Positions 53,408 through 62,276 of a DNA stretch of 64,000 nt are shown in pieces (position 1 is the first letter of the stretch; each line of letters starts with the position of its first letter). The notes under the pieces were generated by a model. The model had not been told where the DNA came from. It did not search any database and saw nothing but the letters and a program-made list of their open reading frames with translations. The stretch lies in contig JASGJE010000006.1 of assembly GCA_049840875.1 (NCBI GenBank), positions 62,001 through 126,000 of the forward strand. The letters are read 5' to 3'. The position numbers and the translations under genes were made by a program. Source of the DNA: JAFDYH01 sp049840875 (GTDB lineage: Bacteria; Bacteroidota; Bacteroidia; Chitinophagales; Chitinophagaceae).

Positions 53408-53491
53408 ATGAGTGATGAGTAATTAGTAATGAGTCAGCAGAGTCCGAGGCAAAAGCCTGGTCATTCATCATTGATTACTCATTACTCACTA
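53408..53491. repeat. long imperfect inverted repeat between pyrH and the Dabb gene
   Basis: Two ~25-base arms built of ATGAGT/ACTCAT units (53408-53434 and 53466-53491) match at about 20 of 25 positions, with a 31-base centre. Lies in the divergent promoter region. Confidence 0.55.
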
Positions 53492-53510
53492 TATTAGCTG
53501 AAAAAATAAA

Positions 53511-53831
53511 ATGCCTAACAGCAACGTTTTCGTTCATCATGTATACTTCTGGCTTGCAAATGAAGGTAGCAAAGAAGATAAAAAAGCCCTGCTTGCCGGT
53601 CTGCAGAAACTAAGCTCCGTAAAAACAATCAAATTCTTTCACATTGGTGAACCAGCCGGTACTAATCGTGACGTGATCGATACTACTTATGATGTTTCGT
53701 GGTTACTTTTCTTTGATAACAAGGCGGACCAGGATAGTTACCAGGTAGATCCTGACCATCTGCAATTTGTTGCAGAATGCAAACATCTCTGGAAGAAAGT
53801 GCTTGTGTATGACTCAGTAAGCGCAGTTTGA
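53511..53831 (+). CDS. Dabb family (stress-responsive A/B barrel) protein
   Basis: A 106-aa dimeric alpha/beta-barrel protein: FVHHVYFWLANEGSKEDKKA at the start, IGEPAGTNRDVIDTTYDVSW in the middle, and the end HLQFVAECKHLWKKVLVYD with the conserved His (DPDHLQF). Bacterial members are of unknown function; plant ones are stress proteins or polyketide cyclases. ATG start. It separates pyrH and tsf and is followed by a terminator shared with tsf. Confidence 0.85.
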   Translation: MPNSNVFVHHVYFWLANEGSKEDKKALLAGLQKLSSVKTIKFFHIGEPAGTNRDVIDTTYDVSWLLFFDNKADQDSYQVDPDHLQFVAECKHLWKKVLVYDSVSAV

Positions 53832-53865
53832 TAAGCAACTGCTAAATAAGAAATGATCAAAATAA

Positions 53866-53894
53866 AAAAGGGAACCGAATGGTTCCCTTTTACA
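53866..53894. terminator. bidirectional terminator between Dabb gene and tsf
   Basis: AAAAGGGAACC-GAAT-GGTTCCCTTTT, an 11-bp perfect stem with tetraloop (53866-53891), between convergent genes. Confidence 0.8.
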
Positions 53895-53910
53895 ATTATA
53901 TCAAGGATGA

Positions 53911-54747
53911 TTATCCTAATGCTACTCTTTTAAATTCTGTTACTTTCAAATCACCGCTTTCTTTGAGATAATCAGCCACAGTTTTGCTACCATCTTTCAC
54001 GAAAGCCTGTGCTGTAAGCGTTTGCTCCTTAAAGAAGGCTCCCATTTTACCATCAGCGATCTTTGTCAGCATATCATCTGTTTTGCCCGCCATCTTCGGA
54101 TCCTGTTTCATCAGATCTACAATGATTGCTTTTTCACGTGCAATAACTTCTGCAGATACGCTTGCAGCATCTACAGCAACAGGATTCAACGCAGCAATCT
54201 GCATTGCTACATCTTTTCCTGCTTCTGCTGAGGCTTTACTCAAACCTACCAATACACCGATACGATATGCACCATGAATATAAGAAGCTACGTAAGGTGC
54301 ATCAACTCTTTCGAATTTTGTAACGCCGATCTTTTCGCCGATCGACGCCAGTTTATCGTTTACCAGGTCTGCCACTGTTACACCATTTATCTTGGCTGCA
54401 TTCAGTTCATCCAGGCTTTTTACATTATTGGCTACAGCAGCATCTGCAATGCTCTGTCCGAATGCAACGAAATCCGCATTTTTAGAAACGAAGTCAGTTT
54501 CACAGCTTACACACACAACGATACCAGTTTTGTTATCTGCTGTTGTTTTAGCAATAACAACACCTTCTTTGGCTTCACGGTCGCTTCTTTTAGCAGCTAC
54601 CTTCTGGCCTTGTTTGCGAAGCCAGTCGATAGCAGCTTCGAAATCGCCGTTTGTTTCAGTCAACGCCTTGCGACAATCCATCATACCTGCGCCAGTCATC
54701 TGGCGAAGCTTATTTATATCCTGTGCACTTATAGTTACTGTGCTCAT
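53911..54747 (-). CDS. tsf: translation elongation factor Ts
   Basis: A 278-aa EF-Ts of usual length. INKLRQMTGAGMMDCRKALTE, FEAAIDWLRKQG, KAAKRSDREAKEGVV-like, VCVSCETDFVSKN (EF-Tu contact) and the C-terminal dimer/coiled parts are clear. It recycles EF-Tu by releasing GDP. It follows rpsB on the same strand (121-bp gap), as in most bacteria. Confidence 0.97.
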   Translation of the reverse strand: MSTVTISAQDINKLRQMTGAGMMDCRKALTETNGDFEAAIDWLRKQGQKVAAKRSDREAKEGVVIAKTTADNKTGIVVCVSCETDFVSKNADFVAFGQSIADAAVANNVKSLDELNAAKINGVTVADLVNDKLASIGEKIGVTKFERVDAPYVASYIHGAYRIGVLVGLSKASAEAGKDVAMQIAALNPVAVDAASVSAEVIAREKAIIVDLMKQDPKMAGKTDDMLTKIADGKMGAFFKEQTLTAQAFVKDGSKTVADYLKESGDLKVTEFKRVALG

Positions 54748-54868
54748 AAAATCAAGATTTGAAACCTGCTTGCTGCAGGCAAGTTTGAAAATTGCTCAAT
54801 GAATCCTGGCCGGTAACGCAACATTGAGCTATTACGTCATTAAGCCATTTTCTCATTTACAGTTGATC

Positions 54869-55795
54869 TTATCTTCTGCCACCACCGGGGCCGCTTCCGC
54901 CTCTGTTACCACCGCCACTTTGTGTACGACGTCTGAAACCACCGCCGCCTCCAGCTCCGCCGCCGCTATTACCGCCACGGCCACCACCTGAACCACCACG
55001 GCGTCCACGTCCACCTTCTGCTTCTGCTTCAGCTAATAATTTCGCTGCTTTTCTTTCTTTTTCATCATCTGCTACATCGTCTGTTTCTTCATCTTTCGCT
55101 GCCTGGCGCTCTGCTAAACCTTCTGCAATAGCAGCTGTGATATAATTTGTGATGATTGCGATTGATTTTGTAGCATCATCATTTGCAGGAATTGCAAAGT
55201 CAACTTTGTTTGGGTCACAGTTTGTATCTACTACCCCGAAAGTCATAATGCCAAGGCGCTTTGCTTCTGCCAGTGCGATATGTTCATGCCCGATATCAAC
55301 GATGAATAATGCTGCGGGTACACGACCTAACTGAGCGATACCGCCCAATACTTTTTCCATCTTTTCTTTATCGCGGCTGAGTGTAAGACGTTCTTTTTTT
55401 GTAATGCTGTCGAATGTACCATCACCAAGCATTTTCTCAATGCTCTGCATTTTCTTTACGCTCTTACGAACTGTATTGAAATTGGTAAGCATTCCACCAA
55501 GCCAACGCTCTGTCACGTATGGCATGTTTACCCTCTTTGCACATTCATTCACGATGTCTTTTGCCTGCTTTTTGGTTCCGACAAAAAGGATTTTTTTACC
55601 ACTTCTTGCTATCTGCTTCAGAGCCGCTGCATTTTCCTGCAGCGCTTCTGTAGTTTTATTCAGGTCAATGATGTGAATGCCTTTCTTTTCAGCAAAGATG
55701 TAAGGCAACATCTTTGGGTTCCACTTCTTGCGCAGGTGACCGAAATGTACACCAGCGTCCAAAAGTTGCTGCTGAAGTGAGGTGTTATTTTCCAT
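54869..55795 (-). CDS. rpsB: 30S ribosomal protein S2 with RGG-rich tail
   Basis: A 308-aa S2 from the ATG at 55795 (the frame is open further but without a convincing start). Core: LLDAGVHFGHLRKKWNPKM, YIFAEKKGIHIIDLNKT, FVGTKKQAKDIV, ERWLGGMLTNF, ALFIVDIGHEHIALAEAKRL and VDTNCDPNKVDFAIPANDDA. After residue ~255 comes an acidic/helical stretch and then ~45 residues of Gly/Arg repeats (GGRGRRGGSGGGRGG and so on), absent from typical S2 (~240 aa). The tail resembles RGG boxes of RNA-binding proteins. Translation-cluster order rplM-rpsI-rpsB-tsf. Confidence 0.95.
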   Translation of the reverse strand: MENNTSLQQQLLDAGVHFGHLRKKWNPKMLPYIFAEKKGIHIIDLNKTTEALQENAAALKQIARSGKKILFVGTKKQAKDIVNECAKRVNMPYVTERWLGGMLTNFNTVRKSVKKMQSIEKMLGDGTFDSITKKERLTLSRDKEKMEKVLGGIAQLGRVPAALFIVDIGHEHIALAEAKRLGIMTFGVVDTNCDPNKVDFAIPANDDATKSIAIITNYITAAIAEGLAERQAAKDEETDDVADDEKERKAAKLLAEAEAEGGRGRRGGSGGGRGGNSGGGAGGGGGFRRRTQSGGGNRGGSGPGGGRR

Positions 55796-55909
55796 TATTA
55801 TAAAATGTTTATCGTTTTTTGTTTTTAGTTTATTACCAGTTTGCGACGAATTGAAGTAGTTTACTATTTTAAACAACCATAAACTACAAACCGCAAACCA
55901 TAAACGCTG

Positions 55910-56299
55910 TTAACGCTTGCTGAACTGGTAGCTTCTTCTCGCTTTCTTGTGACCGAATTTCTTACGCTCAACAGAACGAGGATCACGTTTCAATAAACCA
56001 GCTGCTTTCAACGCTGGGCGTAGTTCAGGGTTTAATTCAACCAATACACGGGCGATACCGAGCATAGCTGCTTCAGCCTGACCTTTACTTCCGCCACCAG
56101 CTGCATTGATTTTTACATCGTATTTACCAGTCAATTCAGTCGTCTTGAACGGACGCTCTACCTGGTTTTGAAGATAAACCAGTGGGAAATATGCTTTATA
56201 GTCTTTGTCGTTTACTGTGATCTTGCCGTCTCCTTTTGTGATGAAGACTCTTGTCACAGCTTCTTTACGACGACCAACTCCATTTTTTTGCTTTTCCAT
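55910..56299 (-). CDS. rpsI: 30S ribosomal protein S9
   Basis: A 129-aa S9: NGVGRRKEAVTRVFI at the start, NAAGGGSKGQAEAAMLGIAR in the middle and the basic tail DPRSVERKKFGHKKARR ending in SKR (the conserved C-terminal Arg that reaches the P-site tRNA). Between rplM (61 bp) and rpsB on the same strand. Confidence 0.97.
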   Translation of the reverse strand: MEKQKNGVGRRKEAVTRVFITKGDGKITVNDKDYKAYFPLVYLQNQVERPFKTTELTGKYDVKINAAGGGSKGQAEAAMLGIARVLVELNPELRPALKAAGLLKRDPRSVERKKFGHKKARRSYQFSKR

Positions 56300-56360
56300 T
56301 GTTGTTGCTTTAGGCTGTATGCCTTAGGCTTTAAGCTTATTGCTTATTGCCTACTGCTGT

Positions 56361-56804
56361 TTAGAATTTTAATTCTTTTGGTTGTTGTGCACCGTGCGGA
56401 TGTGTCGCAGCAGCATACACGAATAATTTCTTTACCATCTTGCGGCCAAGGCGATTTTTTGGCAGCATTCCTTTTACCGCTCTTTCGATGATCACCTCAG
56501 GTCTGCGTTTCAAAAGATCTTTAGCTACTTCTTCTTTACGACCACCGGGATAGCCGCTGAACGTATCGTAAATCTTTTCTTCCATTTTGTTGCCTGTAAA
56601 AACGATCTTGTCGCAATTGATTACGATAACGTAGTCGCCACAGTCAACGTGAGGAGTATAGTATGCCTTGTTTTTACCGCGCAATACAGCAGCGATTTTA
56701 GCACACATACGTCCTACGGTTTGATTGGTACCGTCTACAACATACCAGTTGTGTTGTACGGTAGCCGCATTCGCATGTTTTGTTGTAAAATGTAAATGAC
56801 TCAT
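56361..56804 (-). CDS. rplM: 50S ribosomal protein L13
   Basis: A 147-aa L13 from the ATG at 56804: NWYVVDGTNQTVGRMCAKIA, VDCGDYVIVINCDKIVFTG, YDTFSGYPGGRK, RRPEVIIERAVKGMLPKNRLG and LFVYAAATHPHGAQQP are all typical. An open frame upstream of the ATG belongs to the leader. First gene of the rplM-rpsI-rpsB-tsf run, with a textbook promoter ~105 bases before the start. The ~105-base leader contains a TCCCGC/GCGGGA hairpin and could bind L13 for feedback control (inferred). Confidence 0.97.
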   Translation of the reverse strand: MSHLHFTTKHANAATVQHNWYVVDGTNQTVGRMCAKIAAVLRGKNKAYYTPHVDCGDYVIVINCDKIVFTGNKMEEKIYDTFSGYPGGRKEEVAKDLLKRRPEVIIERAVKGMLPKNRLGRKMVKKLFVYAAATHPHGAQQPKELKF

Positions 56805-56908
56805 TCGATTTTGTTTTGCTCCCGCCAAGCGGGAAGTTTTTAAAATAAACAGCCGGACCATCCTCCAAAGCTGTTTCCCATCGACAAATAACTTTGTTTT
56901 TGGGGTCG

Positions 56909-56940
56909 CAAAGATAGCCCGAAGGAGAGCTAATTTCCAA
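56909..56940 (-). promoter_or_regulatory. promoter of the rplM-rpsI-rpsB-tsf cluster
   Basis: On the minus strand: TTG (56940-56938), about 20-base spacer, -7 TATCTTTG (56916-56909). A textbook Bacteroidota housekeeping promoter, just upstream of the ribosomal genes. Confidence 0.8.
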
Positions 56941-57181
56941 AAATCAAGAGAATTAATTTTTATCGCACCCTTATAATTGTTTGATTTTCAATAAAAATTT
57001 TTACATTAATTTTTCATCGTCGTCTCAAACCAAGTCTGGAACAGGTTTTCAGCCATTGCTCTTTAAGTGCATTTACAAAAGAAAACAATGATTTCCTTTG
57101 AACGCTTGACTGTTGCCTATCGACTTTGCCAGCTTCTTGCGATCGTTTTCACACTTATATTTATAGCAGAAACAAAAATCA

Positions 57182-57784
57182 ATGGCAACACACAATCTCG
57201 GACGTTCGGAATTCGGCAAACCTGAAAATAGTGGCAACCTCATGACTATTGAAGAAGCGAATCAGTTACTGAATGAATGGGTGCCCAACGAACGGCTACG
57301 CCTGCATATGAAACAGGTGGGTGCAGTGATGAAAGCCTGGGCGATTGAAAAAGAAAATGCCGATGAGCAAACTGCGCTGAAATGGGAACTTGCCGGATTG
57401 TTGCATGATGCCGATTGGGAAAAATATCCTGACGATCATTGCCGCATCATTGTAGAAGAATTGGAAAAAAGAAATATCGATCCTGAAGTTATTCATTGCA
57501 TTGCATCACATGGCCCTTCTTATTTCGGCGTAGAACCTAATAATAAAATGGACAAAATGATTTATGCCTTCGATGAGTTGTCTGGTTTTATTCATGCCGC
57601 TGCATTAATAAGGCCAACACGCTATGAAGGAATGGATGTGAAAAGCATTCTCAAAAAATTAAAAACACCATCTTTTGCCGCACAGGTAAATCGTAATGAT
57701 ATTACTGATGCAATTTCCCGTATAGACGTTACCCTCGAAGAACTGATTGATTTTGTTATAAACCGTCAGAAAGATGTAGTTTGA
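57182..57784 (+). CDS. HD-domain phosphohydrolase-like protein
   Basis: A 200-aa protein with an HD fold: first metal His in LRLHMKQVGAV, the HD pair in LAGLLHDADWEKY, then HCIASHG with a further His. This is the pattern of small HDIG hydrolases of unknown substrate. The frame starts at the ATG at 57182, but an ATG at 57242 (MTIEEANQLLNEW) fits homologues better, since the first 20 residues look unstructured. Single gene, upstream of the sucrose-use operon. Confidence 0.8.
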   Translation: MATHNLGRSEFGKPENSGNLMTIEEANQLLNEWVPNERLRLHMKQVGAVMKAWAIEKENADEQTALKWELAGLLHDADWEKYPDDHCRIIVEELEKRNIDPEVIHCIASHGPSYFGVEPNNKMDKMIYAFDELSGFIHAAALIRPTRYEGMDVKSILKKLKTPSFAAQVNRNDITDAISRIDVTLEELIDFVINRQKDVV

Positions 57785-57856
57785 AACTATTCTGAATAAT
57801 TTTATGAGTATATTCATTGATTGACGGCCTTAAGACTCCTTTAATTATCGCTTGCT

Positions 57857-59344
57857 ATGTTGCTCACCAAACCGAAGCTCACATTCTGGCAGATCATCAA
57901 TATGAATGTTGGTTTCTTTGGCATTCAATATAGTTTTGGTTTACAGCAAAGCGCCGTCAACCCTATCTATGATTTTCTTGGAGCAAAACCCGATGAGATT
58001 CCATGGCTCAATCTCGCTGGGCCATTAACCGGGTTAATTATTCAACCGATCATCGGCGCATTGAGCGATAAAACATGGCATCCAAAATTTGGAAGACGTA
58101 AACCTTACTTTCTCATCGGTGCTGTTTTGTGTAGTCTCGCTTTATTTTTGTTTCCCTTTAGTTCGGCTTTATGGATGGCGGCTGGTTTACTATGGATATT
58201 AGACGCCGGCAATAACACGGCGATGGAACCGTATCGTGCATTTGTTGCCGATAAACTCGATAGCAGTCAGCAGCCAACAGGCTTCCAGGCGCAAAGTTTT
58301 TTCACTGGCTTCGGGCAAACGCTGGCTAATTTTTCACTCGCAGTTTTTCCAATGATCGTTATCGGTTATACCGGAAAAATTCCAAACTGGGTTTTTGCTT
58401 CATTTATCGTAGGAGCTGTTTGTTCCATCGGATCGGTATTATGGAGTATACGCACAACACCGGAAATTCCCCCAACAGCAGAAGAGCTTGCTGAGATAAA
58501 AAGAAAGAATGAAGGCATGCCCTCTCCTTTGTTTCAATTCTTTCTATCCATTTTCACAACCGTAATTGCGTACGTTACGCTGATTATACTACTATTACCC
58601 AGTTTGCTTTCAGGAGGTCGTATAATCAGGAAAGTGATAAAAGCCACGAAGGAACATCAATCGCTCAAAATAATTTTTGCACAGAATATTGAAATAGTTG
58701 AAGCTATTGCCGTAATGCCAAAAGTAATGTGGCAGCTGGCGCTGGTTTATCTTTTTCAGTGGTATGCTCTTTTCTGTTACTGGCAAAACAGTTCAAAGAG
58801 TATTGCGTTGTCTGTCTTTCATACAACTCCTGACAATAAACCGCTCTATGAAAAAGCGGTTAGTCTTGCTGGTGAGGTAAATGGTTGGTATAATATTATA
58901 ACCTTTATTTCTGCTTTTGCGTTGGTTGGGTTTGCAAAAAAATATGGGCCCAAATGGGTTCATCTAATTTGTCTTATGCTTGCAGGAATTGGCTTTATTG
59001 TTTTTCCGCAAATTGAAAATAAAACGTTTCTGTTTTTTGCAATTACCGGCTTCGGTATTGGCTGGGCGAGTATGATGGGTATTCCGTATCTCATGGTGAT
59101 CAGTAAAATTCCAAAAGAACGATATGGCGTGTATATGGGCATTATCAATATGATGATTGTAATCCCAATGTTTTTACAAACTATTTCATTTGGATTTATC
59201 CTCAAGAATTTTTTAAACAATGACCCTGGTAAAGCAATCCTTTTTGCCGGTATGCTATTATTAATTGCAGCTTTTTTTACTCTTTTTATTAAATCAGAAA
59301 AAGCTACAGATGATTTTGTATTGCCTGCAGGCGGTGGTCATTAA
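57857..59344 (+). CDS. MFS sugar transporter (sucrose/maltose type, SLC45-like)
   Basis: A 495-aa protein with 12 predicted membrane helices. The start (FWQIINMNVGFFGIQYSFGL) and the loop GALSDKTWHPKFGRRKPYFLIG (the MFS motif A, DKxxxxFGRRKP) are typical of the SLC45/glycoside-pentoside-hexuronide-like sucrose and maltose importers; LLWILDAGNNTAMEPYRAFV is also diagnostic. A larger cytoplasmic loop joins the halves. Ten bp before the fructokinase gene, and with amylosucrase beyond, it most likely brings in sucrose by proton symport. Confidence 0.85.
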   Translation: MLLTKPKLTFWQIINMNVGFFGIQYSFGLQQSAVNPIYDFLGAKPDEIPWLNLAGPLTGLIIQPIIGALSDKTWHPKFGRRKPYFLIGAVLCSLALFLFPFSSALWMAAGLLWILDAGNNTAMEPYRAFVADKLDSSQQPTGFQAQSFFTGFGQTLANFSLAVFPMIVIGYTGKIPNWVFASFIVGAVCSIGSVLWSIRTTPEIPPTAEELAEIKRKNEGMPSPLFQFFLSIFTTVIAYVTLIILLLPSLLSGGRIIRKVIKATKEHQSLKIIFAQNIEIVEAIAVMPKVMWQLALVYLFQWYALFCYWQNSSKSIALSVFHTTPDNKPLYEKAVSLAGEVNGWYNIITFISAFALVGFAKKYGPKWVHLICLMLAGIGFIVFPQIENKTFLFFAITGFGIGWASMMGIPYLMVISKIPKERYGVYMGIINMMIVIPMFLQTISFGFILKNFLNNDPGKAILFAGMLLLIAAFFTLFIKSEKATDDFVLPAGGGH

Positions 59345-59353
59345 TTCAACTGT

Positions 59354-60307
59354 ATGAAAAAAATACTTTGCATAGGTGAAGCGTTGATCGATATGATTTG
59401 CACAGATAAAGGCAAACCGTTATCAGAAGGGCAAAATTTTTTGAAAAAACCTGGTGGCGCTCCAACAAATGTAGCAGCAGCAATTGCAGCCCTTGGCGGC
59501 TCTGTGGAGTTGGCTGCGAAAGTGGGTACCGATCCTTTCGGTAAGCATCTCATTGACGTGATGCAATCATTTGGCGTATCAACAAAATGGATGCTACAGG
59601 ATGAAAAATTTTTTACCACATTCGCTTTTGTTTCATTAATGGAAAATGGTGAACGTGATTTCTATTTTAATCGTGGCGCTGATGGGCAGCTTACAAGACA
59701 GGAAGTAGAAAGTATAAACCTGGAAGAGTTTTCAATTATACATTTTGGTTCGGCAACCGGTTTTTTACCAGGCCCATTGCAAGCCGCTTACCAGGCGCTA
59801 TTACAAAAAGCATTACGCAACAATATTTTTATCAGCTTTGATCCTAATTACCGGCATTTGCTATTTCAGAATAACTCAAGAGCGTTTATTGATCAAAGCT
59901 GGAATTTCATGGAGTTCTGTCACTTTTTCAAATTGAGTGATGAAGAGGCAATGCTGATCACAGGCGCTGCTACATTAAACGATGCAGTTGAAATACTGCT
60001 GAATAAAACCAAAGCCGTTTTCGCAATTACGATTGGTAAAGAAGGCACTTTACTAGGCATCAATAAAAAAACAATGATTATTCCCAGTATCAAAATAAAA
60101 CCGGTTGATACTACAGGAGCCGGAGATGCGTTTGTAGGAGCAGTATTATATCAACTCAGCGACTACGATTCTGATAAAATGAAAGACTTACCTGAAGATT
60201 ACTGGAAGTTAATTGTGGCTAATGCAAATAAAGCAGGTGCCCGTACCTGTGAGTATCTCGGCGCTATGGAAGCATTTAAACATTTGAGCAGTTCGATTTT
60301 CAATTAA
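59354..60307 (+). CDS. PfkB family fructokinase
   Basis: A 317-aa ribokinase-fold sugar kinase. LCIGEALIDMICTD, KKPGGAPTNVAAAIAALGG, KVGTDPFGKHL, FDPNYRHLLF and DTTGAGDAFVGAVLYQL (anion hole and catalytic Asp) are all present. The first motif and GGAPTN point to fructokinase (ATP + fructose to fructose 6-phosphate). Position between a sucrose-type transporter and amylosucrase, which releases fructose, supports this. Confidence 0.9.
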   Translation: MKKILCIGEALIDMICTDKGKPLSEGQNFLKKPGGAPTNVAAAIAALGGSVELAAKVGTDPFGKHLIDVMQSFGVSTKWMLQDEKFFTTFAFVSLMENGERDFYFNRGADGQLTRQEVESINLEEFSIIHFGSATGFLPGPLQAAYQALLQKALRNNIFISFDPNYRHLLFQNNSRAFIDQSWNFMEFCHFFKLSDEEAMLITGAATLNDAVEILLNKTKAVFAITIGKEGTLLGINKKTMIIPSIKIKPVDTTGAGDAFVGAVLYQLSDYDSDKMKDLPEDYWKLIVANANKAGARTCEYLGAMEAFKHLSSSIFN

Positions 60308-60318
60308 TTAAACCTTAC

Positions 60319-62265
60319 GTGTATAATCATCACCTTCACCAACAAATCAACCGTGTATTGCAGGAACATCATATCGATGTAGCCGACGACGATAATCATT
60401 TTTTTATGCGGTTTATCGCAAATGCGGCAGCGATTGATGCACTATTCAAAGAAATTTACCACACTCATTCTTTGTACGAAAAATCTTTTCAGCAATTATT
60501 ACAACTCATTACAAATGCGTATTCAGAACGGTCGCAAAATCTGAAAGACAGGGATGCTGATAAGGAATCGAAAGGCGCATGGTTTCTAAGTAATGAAATA
60601 GCAGGAATGAGTTTGTACGTTGATCGTTTTTGTGGTAACCTTCAAAATTTATCAGACAAGTTATCCTACTTTGAAAATCTCGGTGTGAATTTTTTACACC
60701 TGATGCCGGTGTTTGAAAGTCCTGAAGGTGAAAGTGATGGAGGCTATGCTGTATCAGATTTCAGAAAAGTAGATAAACTTTTCGGAACACTTGAGGATTT
60801 AAAAAAACTTCAGGGGCAAATGCAACAGCGGGAAATGTACCTGATGCTTGATATCGTCCTCAATCATACATCTCACCATCACGAGTGGGCAAAGAAAGCA
60901 AAAGAAGGAAGCAATAAATACCAGGATTATTTTTATGCTTATAGTGATAGAAAAATACCGGATGATTTTGATGCTTCAATGCCTGATATATTTCCGGAAA
61001 GCTCGCCGGGCAATTTTACATTCATACCTCAAATGAATAAATGGGTAATGACCGTATTTCATCATTACCAGTGGGATTTGAATTACACGAATCCGGCAGT
61101 TTTCCTCGAAATGCTTGATACGATTTTCTTTTATGCCAACCTTGGTGTTGACATTCTTCGCATCGATGCGCCGGCTTTTATATGGAAGCAGGTTGGCACA
61201 ACGTGTCAGAATTTGCCACAAGCTCATGCATTGCTTCGCCTGATCAAACAATGTGTGCACATTGCAGCTCCAGGAATGGCATTATTAGGTGAAGCGATCG
61301 TAGCGCCAAAAGAAATCATGAAATATTTTGGCACAGGCTTGTACACTGCGAAAGAATGTGATTTTGCTTACAATGCAACGCACATGGCGCTGCAATGGGA
61401 TGCACTGGCAACCGGTGATACAAGAGTAATGCTTGCGGCTCAACATGAAATTTTGCAAAAACCTTTTGGTACATCCTGGATAAACTATACCAGGTGTCAT
61501 GATGATATCGGGCTTGGTTACGAAGATTACATGATACAACATGCAGGGTTTAATCCACTGCAACATCGAAAATTCTTACAGGAATATTATTCAGGGGCGT
61601 ATCCGGCATCACCGGCCAAAGGCGCTTTATTTTCTGTAAACCCTAAAACGAATGATGCAAGAATAAGTGGGACATTGGCATCATTATGTGGCCTGGAAAA
61701 AGCAATCGAGCAAAATAACAATGATGCAAAGAGACTTTCGATTCTAAAAATTCTGATGATGCAGGCTCACAGTTTTTTTCTTGGCGGCATACCGATGATT
61801 TTTTATGGTGATGAAGCCGGATATACAAATGACTACTCTTATCTGAATGATCCCGGTAAGAGTTATGATAACCGCTGGATGCATCGACCAGTTATCAATT
61901 GGAATAAAAACGCTAATAACAATAAAGAAAACACAATCGAATACCAGGTTTTTCAAAGTACAAAACGACTTATTGGTATCCGTAAGAAAATTTCTGCGGC
62001 GGCTGATTATAAAAACATTACCTGGTTAACGCCGCATAACATTCATGTTGCAGGCTACCTTCGGCATACTAACGATCAAAAACTTTATTGTTTATTCAAC
62101 TTCAGCAACAAAGAAGCATTCGTTACCTGGTATATTTTTAAAGAGCATGGTCCATTTTCAACAACGCTATATGATCACTGGCGTGAAAAAGAATATACAA
62201 TAGGCAATGACAATGATTACCTGCACATCGAGCCATATGGATTTTATTTACTGGAAATGAAATAA
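60319..62265 (+). CDS. amylosucrase (GH13_4)
   Basis: A 648-aa GH13 alpha-amylase-family enzyme with GTG start. Helical N-terminal domain (1-90), then the barrel: LHLMPVFESPEGESDGGYAV, MLDIVLNHTSHHHEWA, FPESSPGNFTF, nucleophile Asp283 in ILRIDAPAF, acid/base Glu325 in LLGEAIVAP, and stabiliser Asp395 in RCHDDIG. These positions nearly equal those of the Neisseria amylosucrase (286, 328, 393), and the whole layout fits this enzyme rather than sucrose hydrolase or alpha-amylase. It makes alpha-1,4-glucan from sucrose with release of fructose. No signal peptide, so cytoplasmic. Eleven bp after the fructokinase gene. Confidence 0.9.
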   Translation: MYNHHLHQQINRVLQEHHIDVADDDNHFFMRFIANAAAIDALFKEIYHTHSLYEKSFQQLLQLITNAYSERSQNLKDRDADKESKGAWFLSNEIAGMSLYVDRFCGNLQNLSDKLSYFENLGVNFLHLMPVFESPEGESDGGYAVSDFRKVDKLFGTLEDLKKLQGQMQQREMYLMLDIVLNHTSHHHEWAKKAKEGSNKYQDYFYAYSDRKIPDDFDASMPDIFPESSPGNFTFIPQMNKWVMTVFHHYQWDLNYTNPAVFLEMLDTIFFYANLGVDILRIDAPAFIWKQVGTTCQNLPQAHALLRLIKQCVHIAAPGMALLGEAIVAPKEIMKYFGTGLYTAKECDFAYNATHMALQWDALATGDTRVMLAAQHEILQKPFGTSWINYTRCHDDIGLGYEDYMIQHAGFNPLQHRKFLQEYYSGAYPASPAKGALFSVNPKTNDARISGTLASLCGLEKAIEQNNNDAKRLSILKILMMQAHSFFLGGIPMIFYGDEAGYTNDYSYLNDPGKSYDNRWMHRPVINWNKNANNNKENTIEYQVFQSTKRLIGIRKKISAAADYKNITWLTPHNIHVAGYLRHTNDQKLYCLFNFSNKEAFVTWYIFKEHGPFSTTLYDHWREKEYTIGNDNDYLHIEPYGFYLLEMK

Positions 62266-62276
62266 GCAAACAAATT

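Noticed and set aside
53984..54802. Three plus-strand ORFs (97, 162 and 136 aa) over tsf
   Set aside because: Antisense shadows of a clear elongation factor Ts gene.
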